A stretch of 64,000 bases of DNA, taken from the NCBI RefSeq assembly GCF_026151205.1, contig NC_087081.1, positions 8,675,246 through 8,739,245 of the forward strand. The letters are read 5' to 3'. How positions within the stretch are numbered: the stretch's first letter is position 1; every line of letters starts with the position of its first letter. Made by a program: the position numbers and the translations under genes. Positions 19,547 to 29,900 of the stretch are shown here, piece by piece. The DNA comes from Bolinopsis microptera. Its lineage: Eukaryota; Ctenophora; Tentaculata; Lobata; Bolinopsidae. The notes under the pieces are model-generated. The model worked only from the letters and a program-made list of their open reading frames with translations. It made no database searches and was not told the origin of the DNA.

Positions 19547-20375
19547 ACGTGACCAATGTTAGGATCCTGATTGGACACGGTTTACTCACGCTACAAACGT
19601 CCTTTTCCCTTAGAATTAGGTAAGGTCTGGTGTGTCACGTGCTCTTCATTAGTTCATTGTCTTTTCTCGACTGACTTACACTCGTTAGTTTGATTTTATC
19701 TGATAATTGTCGTTAACATGCCGTGCACTTAACCCTTGATCGTATCAAAATTAATTTCCGAATAACTTTTCATGTTGAGAAATATCATTGTGAATGTTTG
19801 GTCTTTAGTGAAAACACATACACATGATCTAATATATATTTTATTGAAACTCTCCTCATATATTGTGATGTTTTTACGTTCATCAAAGCTTTCTTTGGGA
19901 ATAGAACTTTCAGCACCTCTAACGTGTCTCGATAGATGGTCATTGAAAAAAAAATCAGTCAAAATAGTGAAATTTGGGTCACAGAAAGCAGAAATTCGAA
20001 AATGTCCTACCGGTAGGACATATTCAAGATTTTCATTGCATCAACGTTTCTCCGGTTATACTGCTTCCAGTAACTTGATGGCGACTTTTGTCACTCTCAC
20101 AGACCTTACAGATTAAATTTTTGAAAGAATAAAAATGCCGATGTTGAGGCAGTTTTAATTCCAAGTAAATTTTACTTATAATGAAACATTTTATCAACAA
20201 AAATTAAGACGGAAAAACGTGAACATCGATATAATTTCCACATTATATGACATATATTGATTAAAATCAAAGCAAAACCAAATAAAATTCTGGTTACATT
20301 CTCATAATAATGATGCTCACTAAAAAACCGCCCAACTCTTACAAAAACAATATGACTTAGTCCTGGATCGATTTA
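19547..20375. repeat. Duplicated PLAT-gene flank, copy A
   Basis: Nearly identical in order and orientation to 22856-23682: GACCAATGTTAGGATCCTGA, then the region with GTCCTACCGGTAGGAC hairpin and the AAAACCGCCCAACTCTTAC segment that forms the 3' flank of the PLAT genes. Indels are few. The shared open frames within it (about 75 codons) are carried along by the duplication and look non-coding. Confidence 0.85.
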
Positions 20376-20379
20376 GAAA

Positions 20380-20775
20380 TTATGCACACCACATCTTGGC
20401 TAGGACTCCCTCAGAGGTATCAGTTGAAATCCATATATCGCCGGCATTATCTCCGCTGACTGTGGTGGCTGATCCATCGCTGGAGACAGAGACACTATCC
20501 AACAACACGGCATCAGCAGATCCAGCTGAGAGAACCAAACATGCCAGGTCACCCAAATCTACTCCGAAGTCTCTGTTGACAGTGACGGTGCTGGATTGCG
20601 GGAATTCTATGGCTAACATTCCCAGAGCCAGCTGAGCACCGTTGCTTCCAATCAGAGTTGCGTAGAGACCTCCACCTGTTCCCGAATAAGCTTGACTTTT
20701 GGTTTTTATATCCACGCTGTAGCTCACTGCTTGAGCAGCAGCAATGAGGGCTACGGTTAGAACCAGGAACTTCAT
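20380..20775 (-). CDS. Secreted PLAT-domain-like small protein
   Basis: Single exon, 131 residues. The leader MKFLVLTVALIAAAQAV is a clean signal peptide. The rest (YSVDIKTKSQAYSGTGGGLY, ATLIGSNGAQLALG, ...DFGVDLGDLACLVLSAGSAD) follows the PLAT/LH2 beta-sandwich pattern with the G-T-x-G-x-x-Y-x-x-L-I-G signature. One domain only; such proteins often bind lipid or act as secreted accessory modules, but the role here is unknown. The start is fixed by the leader. TTTCTAG just before the ATG could be a splice acceptor, so a 5' untranslated exon is possible. A TATA-like CATATAACC lies about 75 bp upstream. It is the only undamaged copy of the cluster. Confidence 0.82.
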   Translation of the reverse strand: MKFLVLTVALIAAAQAVSYSVDIKTKSQAYSGTGGGLYATLIGSNGAQLALGMLAIEFPQSSTVTVNRDFGVDLGDLACLVLSAGSADAVLLDSVSVSSDGSATTVSGDNAGDIWISTDTSEGVLAKMWCA

Positions 20776-20847
20776 CGTCTAGAAATGAGAAAACAATTAG
20801 AACGGACAATTTAAGAGTTGAAATAATGTTCTGAACGGTTGAGGGTG

Positions 20848-20856
20848 GTTATATGT
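20848..20856 (-). promoter_or_regulatory. TATA-like motif upstream of the PLAT-like gene
   Basis: GGAATACATATAACC on the minus strand. The other copies share the adjoining flank but carry different bases at this spot. Tentative. Confidence 0.3.
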
Positions 20857-20935
20857 ATTCCTCACGCCCAGAGCATGTTTCTCGTGCACTTTTTTCTATG
20901 GGGTCCGTCTGGTTGAGTCGAAACCTCTCAACTGA

Positions 20936-21360
20936 TTCCATTTGCTTCCCGATGTCACGTGATCACGGTTAGGATCCTGATTGAACACGGGTTTACTCAT
21001 GCTAACGTCATTTTCCTTTGGAATTACGTTCCAGGATTAGTATGTCTGTTAATTGTCGTTAGCATGCACATTGCACATAATCGTGTCTAAAAATCAAGTC
21101 TCAAAATCTTCAAATTACTTTTCTCGTTGAGATATATCACTGTGAAAGCTTGATTCCATTTGCTTCCTGATGTCACGTGATCACGGTTAAGATCCTGATT
21201 GAACACGGGTTTACTCATGCTAACGTCATTTTCCTTTGGAATTACGTTCCAGGATTAGTATGTCTGTTAATTGTCGTTAGCATGCACATAATCGTGTCTA
21301 AAAATCAAGTCTCAAAATCTTCAAATTACTTTTCTCGTTGAGAAATAACACTGTGAACGC
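20936..21360. repeat. Direct duplication of about 210 bp upstream of the PLAT-like gene
   Basis: 20936-21147 and 21157-21360 are near-identical, both starting CCATTTGCTTCC(C/T)GATGTCACGTG and including GAACACGGGTTTACTCATGC. They look like successive partial copies of the PLAT upstream flank. Confidence 0.8.
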
Positions 21361-21460
21361 TTGGTATTTAGTAATAACACATATGCACGTCTAATTATAA
21401 TATATGCTTAATTATTAGTCTGTTGACAAATCTTACCGATCATACGACTGTTAACAGGGG

Positions 21461-22080
21461 GGGGGGGGGAGGAGTAGAGGCACAGGGAGACTAAAGTGCA
21501 AAGAAAACTGCTGCTAACTGCTGCTGACTGCTGCTAACTCAGACTGCTGCTGATTGCTGCTGTTCGATTGTAAAGTACGGTATATATTATGTGAGAAGTG
21601 GAACTACATTGGATACTATAATTGTCAATACAATGCTACCTTAGAGAATGTATGCTCAAACCCAGGATTGATTGTATGATAACAGTAGTATACATTGTAT
21701 ATTGCATATTGTAATAATTATTTCAACGGCAGATCTGTTTTCGTAAAAGAGAAACTTCATTTGCAGTCTATTTGGTCAAATTTCAGAAGTCTAGATCTAG
21801 AACCCAACTCTGGGATGAATATGGCAACTGCAGAAAATAATCTTGCTGAAAGAAATCGATGATGTCCACTCCGAATAACTGTACAGGGACCAGGAGGACC
21901 GCATTGTAAAGGAGGACTGCGTTCAGCGTTGCATATTTTGGAGAATGATTTTTTGAAAACGTATATTTTTAGATATCAAGCCTATTTCAAAACACTGTAT
22001 TGTATGATCTGATAGATTCTACACAATTGTGGTTGCATATTGATACCCCGGCTAGTTAGCGCTTTGAGTCTCTGATTAAA
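21461..22080. other. Gene-free spacer with G-run and CTGCTG repeats
   Basis: An 11-13 base G-run (about 21457-21469), then degenerate AACTGCTGCT triplets near 21508-21560. The remainder shows no coding or RNA signal. Confidence 0.55.
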
Positions 22081-22356
22081 TTTAGATGATTTAATCACAT
22101 TTTTGAAAGAATAAACATGCCATTGTTAGTATAGTTAAAACAAATACCAGTTGATGTTAAAAATGTGAACATCGAAGTAATTGCTACTTAGACCGATTAA
22201 AATCAAAATCGAACCAAATTTAATTCTGGCTATCATTTTATGATACTTGATAGTGATGCTTACTCAAAAACCGCCCAAATCGTTCTATAGAGAAATAGTT
22301 CTAAAAAATAAAATTATCGACCAACAATATGACTAAGTCCTGGATCAATTTAAAGA

Positions 22357-22720
22357 TTAATCATATTTGTGGATCGGGATGAACCATGTCATGCCCAGGT
22401 CGTCCTTAGTCCACTCCTGGTAAAAACGGACTGATTTGTATGATTCATCGCTGGAGACAGTGAAGTCAGCGACTCCATCTAACCAGAATGGCAATCCAGC
22501 TGGGACAACAAAACATTCTAGGTCATTCCACTCCTTCATACTTAATAGGGTGGTGCTATCTTGCACTTGTCAGCCAACTTTCCCAGAGACTGTTCTCCGC
22601 CGCTGCTTCCAATGGAGGTGACGTAGATAGGATATGATTGTTTGTTATAACTTGTGTCGTCATCAAATACGTTAATTTTAATTTTGTAGATCACTGCTTG
22701 AGCAGCAGCAATCGTCTATT
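22357..22720 (-). pseudogene. Broken PLAT-family copy
   Basis: The leader survives only as IAAAQAVIY; its start codon and first residues are deleted. Then comes SYPIYVTSIGSSGGEQSLGKL, a PLAT match. A frameshift after GKLAD moves the rest to another frame (STTLLSMKEWNDLECFVVPA ... VSSDESYKSVRFYQEW). The 3' flank with AAAACCGCCCAA resembles that of the intact gene. Broken paralogue; expression unlikely. Confidence 0.78.
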
Positions 22721-22855
22721 TCCTAGACGTTCGAATCATGTTCCCAACGGTCGGGAATGATTATAATTAAGGTATTCCTCACGACCAGAGCATGTTTCTC
22801 GTGCCTTTTTCTGTGTGATCCGTTTGCTCGAGTCAAATCACCAGATGCCACGTGC

Positions 22856-23682
22856 CAACTTATGTGACCAATGTTAGGATCCTGATTGAACACGGTTTAC
22901 TCACGCAACAAACGTCCTTTTCCCTTAGAATTAGGTGAGGTGTGATGTGTCACGTGCTCTTCATTAGTTCATTGTCTTTTCTCGACTGACCTACACTCGT
23001 TAGTTTGATTTTATCTGATAATTGTCGTTAACATGCCGTGCACTTAACCCTTGATCGTATCAAAATTAATTTCCGAATAACTTTTCATGTCGAGAAATAT
23101 CATTGTGAATGTTTGGTCTTTAGTGAAAACACATACACATGATCTAATATATATTTTATTGAAACTCTCCTCATATATTGTGATGTTTTTACGTTCATCA
23201 AAGCTTTCTTTGGGAATAGAACTTTCAGCACCACAAACATGTCTCGATAGATGGTCATTGAAAAACAAAATCAGTCAAAATAGTGAAATTTGGGTCAATG
23301 AAAGCTGAAATTCGAAAATGTCCTACCGGTAGGACATATTCAAAATTTTCATTGCATCAACATTTCTCCGGTTATACTGCTTCCAGTAACTTGATGGCGA
23401 CTTGTGTCACTCTCACAGACCTTACAAATTAAATATTTGAAAGAATAAAAATGCCGATGTTGATGCTGTTTTAATTTCAAGTAAATTGGACTTATAATGA
23501 AACATTTTATCAACAAAAATTAAGACGGAAAAACGTGAACATCGATGTAATTGCCACATATGACATATATTGATTAAAATCAAAGTAAAACCAAATAAAA
23601 TTCTGGTTACATTCTCATAATATTGATGCTCACTAAAAAAACCGCCCAACTCTTACAAAAACAATACGACTAAGTCCTATCA
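22856..23682. repeat. Duplicated PLAT-gene flank, copy B
   Basis: Second copy of the segment at 19547-20375. It keeps the empty target site of the MULE element at its left edge (CCACGTGCCAACTTATGTGACC). It ends where the terminal exon region of the PAN-domain gene begins. Confidence 0.85.
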
Positions 23683-23807
23683 ACTCTCGGTTAAAACAGA
23701 TAAAAATTACTAACATTTTTTATTTTTGATGCTTCGTATTGTTCTATTAACGAGAAATTATTCATTCACATTTCGTTCTGCATACTTATAACTGACTGAT
23801 CAGTTGA

Positions 23808-23900
23808 TTAGCAAAGGGTCCACGATGTTTCGTTAGTAGGACTCCAATCGTGGATGACAGGTCCTTGTCTCAAAGTATATTTGTTGCTGCTATACGGTTC
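23808..23900 (-). CDS. PAN gene exon 11: terminal exon
   Basis: EPYSSNKYTLRQGPVIHDWS and ten more codons to TAA. Phase 0 in. An N-E-T glycosylation site lies near the end. Confidence 0.75.
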   Translation of the reverse strand, partial: EPYSSNKYTLRQGPVIHDWSPTNETSWTLC

Positions 23901-26900
23901 CTGAAATTTGATTTGTTAATAAAGGCCTAAATTTAAGTGTTTTCTTAAACTTAAAGTTAAACCAACACATCTTACTATATATAAAGCGAGACGATATATA
24001 TATATTTATCCGTGCCATTTTACTGACACCACGGCATCAACTTTAACGCGAATTTCTGCAAAAACCGTCAAAGATATACAACTGAAACTTTTTTGACTGG
24101 GTCAAATGCTTTAATGGCCTTCAAATCAGCATGAAGAAATAAAAAATTGGCCAAGAAATAGGAGTTTTAGAGCCCAAAATTTGGTACCACAAGTGATGTC
24201 AAAAACGCGAATTAAATATGTAATAATTGTTTTATTAACTTTAAGGTTAGACGGGTTCCTGCTAGTTATTATAACTAGCAGGAGCCCGTATAATATAACC
24301 CTAAATGGTGTCAAGACTTAAAATACTAAAATAATTATTACCTATTTAATTGGCGTTTTTGACACCACTTGGGGGTACACATTTTCGGCTCTAAAATCAT
24401 TATTCCTTGGCCAATTTTTTATTTTTTCATGCTGATTTGGAGGCCATTAAAGCATTTTACCCAGCCAAAAAAGTTTCAGTTGTATATCTTTTACGGTTTT
24501 TGCAGAAAGTCGCGTTAAAGTTGATGCCGTGGTGTCAGATATATATCGTCTCGCTTTATATATAGTAAGATAGAAGAAAGTCTCGCGCAATATAATACTA
24601 TAATAGCGATACAGTTACTTTGAAATCAATAAACACAAACAAATGCAATATGTTTTGAATCATGTGAATGTCGAATCTAGGGTGGTAATTAATTAATTAA
24701 TTACTCTGTTACTTGGGTCATAATTAATTAATCAATTGAATAATTAAGTAATTAATTAATTAATTAATTAGTTACTCTGTTACCTGGGTGATAATTAATT
24801 AATCAATTAAGTAATTGATTAATTAATTAATTAATTACTCTGTTACCTGGGTGATACCCTTGCAGGCGTCGTTTTCCACGCAAGCTTTTTGAGCATCCTC
24901 CAAGTTTACATATTTAGTTCGGGAAGCGTAAGAATAAAGGAAACTACCCAGGTGCATGCACCAAACATCTGGGAGAGTGACATAATTATATAGAATTTTA
25001 ACAAACATCGTCATTTATATAATGAAATCAAAGATGGGACCACATACTACCATAATCATTATCAGCAATTAAAACTTCAGCACCAGGGTCAACATGGAAA
25101 TGAAGGAAATAAAGCTGTCGATAAGAAGAATTAAAATAATTTGATAAACTAACCTACACGATCATGAAATTAATAAATAATAAGCAATCAACTAATTAAC
25201 GCGCAATTAACCTCCACATTTGAGATTTCTGCTGTTAACTCCTGCCATAGCCTGAGGATCAGCACCGAACTCTTTGTTCTTCAGCCAGCACCGGGAGGTG
25301 GATGGTTGTTGGGTCACAGAAACACAGCCAGCCTGGTCAGCACACAATGCTGAACAGTCCTCTATGGACACTACGTTATCAACCTGAGATGTGGTTCAGG
25401 TCGAGAAGATGTTTAGACTTTTGGTTTTATTTTCGAAAATGTTGGCTTATTTTATCTTTACTCACACTGTAATATGCCTAAACGTAGAAGACTTCTCGCG
25501 AAATCAGTACCGCTCAGAAATTGTATTTTATTAAATATATCATACCCGTTTGATGTCAGCTCCACGGAAATCGTAGCTTTCTTTTACACATCCCTCTTCG
25601 ACTATAAAGATTCCATAGTTATCATTAGAAGGACGATTGTCACAATGGGAGAAGATTTTTATTCCGGCTAGTAGCTTCAGATTGTTGATAGATGTTGTGC
25701 CTCAAAAAACAAATTCTTACAATCCTAATGTCCACTTACGATTTAACTTTAAGAGTCTTAGGCGATGCTATAGAGAAAGATCAAGTTTTTTAATTTTTGA
25801 GTTGTCACCATGAAGGCACTCAACCATGAAATATGAGCCTTGTCAAATGCTCCAAGATCTACATTATACTCTACTTTATACTCTACTTTATACTCTACTT
25901 TATACTCTACTTTATACTCTACTTTATACTCACCGCTGTTTACAAGGAAACAGCTCAAGTTGATACTGTTCACAGTATCTTGAGCTGATTTTCCGTTTTC
26001 ACCATTAGGTTTGCTCTTCAACCAACAGTCCTGAGTCGATGGTCTGAATTAATAGAATTATTAGAATTAGAATTTAATTTACACAGCAATACAATAAGAA
26101 TAAAAATAATTTAAAGAAGCTTCAAACCGCTGTGCAGGACATTCAAGTCAGTCAGAAACTGTTAGAAGAATACCCTTCAACAGTGGTGGTACTTTATTTC
26201 AGCCATTAAAAACATTGGTTGGGAGCAAAACTCAGAAAACTGAGACACTTAGCATTTCTACAAAAGATCTGCAGCCACGTAACCTGTGAGTAAGTGAAAC
26301 ACAACTGTCCTCTACGTAGCAGAGCGCTTCACACTCCTCGATAGTGTAGATGGGGTTAACGTTCTTAATATCAGCACCCCGGTAGTCAACTCCTTCATCA
26401 ACACAGTCATTACCAGACGACACTTGAGCTGCTACTCCGTCTGAGGTAAAAATGAACGAGAATCTGAGTTTTACAGTGGATGATGTCGGTTGGGAGCTTT
26501 ATTTTCAATTCAGTTAAAGTTTAGACTTTTAAAGAACATCACATATGCCCGAACACAATACAAGAATAGCTTAGTAAAGGTGCTGGGATACTCCAGAAAA
26601 ATCTTGTTATGATACCCGTAAAATATTTATATGAAATATTGAAAGATCGTCAATATATAAACCTACAACACAACGCACGGCTCTAAAATATTCATCTCAC
26701 ACAGAGAAATAAATCCTTGGGTTAAAATACATACCGAGGCAAGATAAAGCAACACTATCGACTCGATCGTTATCTTCAGGTCTGGCTCCGTTCTCCGAAT
26801 ACTTGACCCAGCAGTCTCCATTGACCTTAACAAACGCCACAGACTTTGCATCTTGGGTTTTCCTGTGGGGTTTATATCTTTACCGTCAATGAAATATCAA

Positions 26901-29900
26901 ATAAACATCACTTTTTGTGCAGTTAAGAATGGACGCTACGGGTGGACGTATGGGTCAGAGGAATTTCAGATTTATTCGCGTACGAAAAATAATGAATATA
27001 ATACAAAATAATGACTTTTTCTCTTTCGTGTAACAATTATGGGACAATTGAAATTGTACAATGGCTGAAATACTGATAGAGATCTGACCTGGCTTCTTCA
27101 ACACAATCCATGACAGACGAAACACCAGAGACCTTCTTAATGTCAGCTCCCCAGAAGTCGAAGTTAGTTTTTACGCAGTTGTTGTTCATCATTGCACCTG
27201 AAATTATCAGTTTATTTTAACTTCATTAAAAGATGTTGATTCTGGTGGGGAGGTGAGAGTGTGAAACATATTTTTGACAGTGAATTTACTCTAGTAGCAG
27301 AGAGGAGTTGAGTGTGCACTTCAATGTCCACAATTTTTGACCACACAGGGTCTTTCAATAGGTCATTCCAAACCAAAATCATCTAGGTAGCAATTTTGTA
27401 TCGCTAGTCCCAGTCCTACAGGGCGAAATTTCTAAATTGCCCTCAGGCGCCAATTTGGGATTTTTGTATCTCGGCTTCTAAAAGACTTAGAGACTTGAAT
27501 ATTGGCTTAAAATAACGGCAATACCCTTATTTATATACAAGTTATGAAGCAATATAAGGTCTCAAGTGCCTAGTTTTAAAGATATTTACGAAAAACTGTT
27601 TTTTGGCTCATCGCAGCCGGAATTATCGGATTATTTTTATATCTCGAGCTAGAAAGGTCGTAGAAACTTCTCCGATATTGAAAAATATTCGCAATGAGCA
27701 CATTTATATAAGACTTATGAATCATTGTATGCTCTAAAATGCTTATTTGTAGAGATATTAGCAAAAATCGGTAATTTTGGCTACACCAATACAAATTTGG
27801 TAATTCGTTTTGTCTTTTTTTTGCAAATTTTCACGTTGCAATTTTCAAGATGCGGTTTGTGGCTATCGATAGGGCTTTATATGCTATTGTATGGTTTTGA
27901 TACAATCCTTCAGTACCTAGGACATAGGCAATAGGGGTCACAAACCCTGAAATGTCAGGAACTGGGCAGTGGCCGAGATAAATATTTGATAATTACTTGG
28001 ACTCTTGACTCACATTCATCTTTTCAACGGTTAGTTAGACATCTTAAACCAGTATTGAACGTTGAGTAAAACTTCTAATCCATTTGTAGCTCAGGTCATG
28101 TGCCCCAGAAAAACACGCCTGAGTGACAGTGGGCCTTATCGATCATGAGCCGCAAATCACAAGGGCATTCGTACTCTTGGCTTAAATTGGCTCTTCGTTA
28201 GTATCATCAATTAGGTTTCTAACTTCTATATATCATCTGCCTGTCCAGTGTCCATCCGTCTCTTTGAGATTCATTATTAATTCAAGTTCAGTCATTTCGT
28301 TTCTGTTCAACTGTAGGCGTAATGAGGGACTTCAGTCCAGCAATAAAGTCAATATCTCTAGATTTAGCAATATTTGGTTTCGCTACTTTTAAGGTAATTG
28401 TGTTCAGCAAGCAAGGTTGTAAGTTTCCAGCCCTACGCCCCTACTGCCTCAAAATATTGCCCCCACCCCCGGGGCACTAGTTATACTGGAGCACTGGTAA
28501 TGCACATGGTACAATGCTGATTTTTTGCTTAACATAGCTCATTTTAAAGTTCCTTTTTCAGCAGTGTACCATTTCATACTGGCATAAAAACAGATTCACC
28601 TCCTTTATCTCTAAATATAATCTTGAACCTGGGCTCTACAGAATTATAATTAGAATTAGAATCAAATTTACACAGCAATACAATAATAATAGTAAATAAT
28701 TTAGCGATAGATACAGGTTATCTAATGTCCATCTCAGCATTTACAATTTACATTGAGTCATAAATTAGAATTATGTGGGGCACAAAGTCACTGAGGGACA
28801 GGTATCATTGGGCCCGAAGTTCTGGGACCCAAAGTTGCAGGTGCCAGAGGTCCTTAGGCTGACAATTGGGGCAAGAGGTTGGTGGATATTCGATAACCTG
28901 TAGAGCCCAGGTTCAATATTATATCTAGAGATAAAGGAGGTGAATCTGTTTTTATGCCAGTATGAATTATGATAGGGAAGACTGCTGAAAAAGGAACTTT
29001 AAAATGAGCTATGTTAAGCAAAAAATCAGCATTATACCATGTGCATTACCAGTGCTCCAGTATTACTAGTGCCCCGGGGGTGGGGGCAATATTTTCGGGC
29101 AGTAGGGGCGTAGGGCTGAAAACTTACAACCTTGCTTGCTGAACACAATTACCTTAAAAGTAGCGAAACCAAATATTGCTAAATCTAGAGATATTGACTT
29201 TATTGCTGGACTGAAGTCCCTCATTACGCCTACAGTTGAACAGAAACGAAATGACTGAACTTGAATTAATAATGAATCTCAAAGAGACGGATGGACACTG
29301 GACAGGCAGATGATATAGAAGTTAGAAACCTAATTGATGATACTAACGAAGAGCCAATTTAAGCCAAGAGTACGAATGCCCTTGTGATTTGCGGTTCATG
29401 ATCGATAAGGCCCACTGTCACTCAGGCGTGTTTTTCTGGGGCACATGACCTGAGCTACAAATGGATTAGAAGTTTTACTCAACGTTCAATACTGGTTTAA
29501 GATGTCTAACTAACCGTTGAAAAGATGAATGTGAGTCAAGAGTCCAAGTAATTATCAAATATTTATCTCGGCCACTGCCCAGTTCCTGACATTTCAGGGT
29601 TTGTGACCCCTATTGCCTATGTCCTAGGTGCTGAAGGATTGTATCAAAACCATACAATAGCATATAAAGCCCTATCGATAGCCACAAACCGCATCTTGAA
29701 AATTGCAACGTGAAAATTTGCAAAAAAAAGACAAAACGAATTACCAAATTTGTATTGGTGTAGCCAAAATTACCGATTTTTGCTAATATCTCTACAAATA
29801 AGCATTTTAGAGCATACAATGATTCATAAGTCTTACATAAATGTGCTCATTGCGAATATTTTTCAATATCGGAGAAGTTTCTACGACATTTCTAGCTCGA

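Noticed and set aside
19729-23308. Paired open frames of about 75 codons (19729-19962 minus and 23044-23268 minus, with plus-strand shadows) kept in both copies
   Set aside because: Conserved only because the flank was recently duplicated; composition and position (3' flank of PLAT genes) do not suggest a protein.
24000-24300. Small minus-strand frame at 24126-24314 as a gene
   Set aside because: Falls inside the 0.6-kb foldback element in a PAN intron.
27725-29819. Mirror-image 69-codon hydrophobic frames in both palindrome arms
   Set aside because: Duplicate by the palindrome; AT-rich Phe/Leu bias, no homology recognised.
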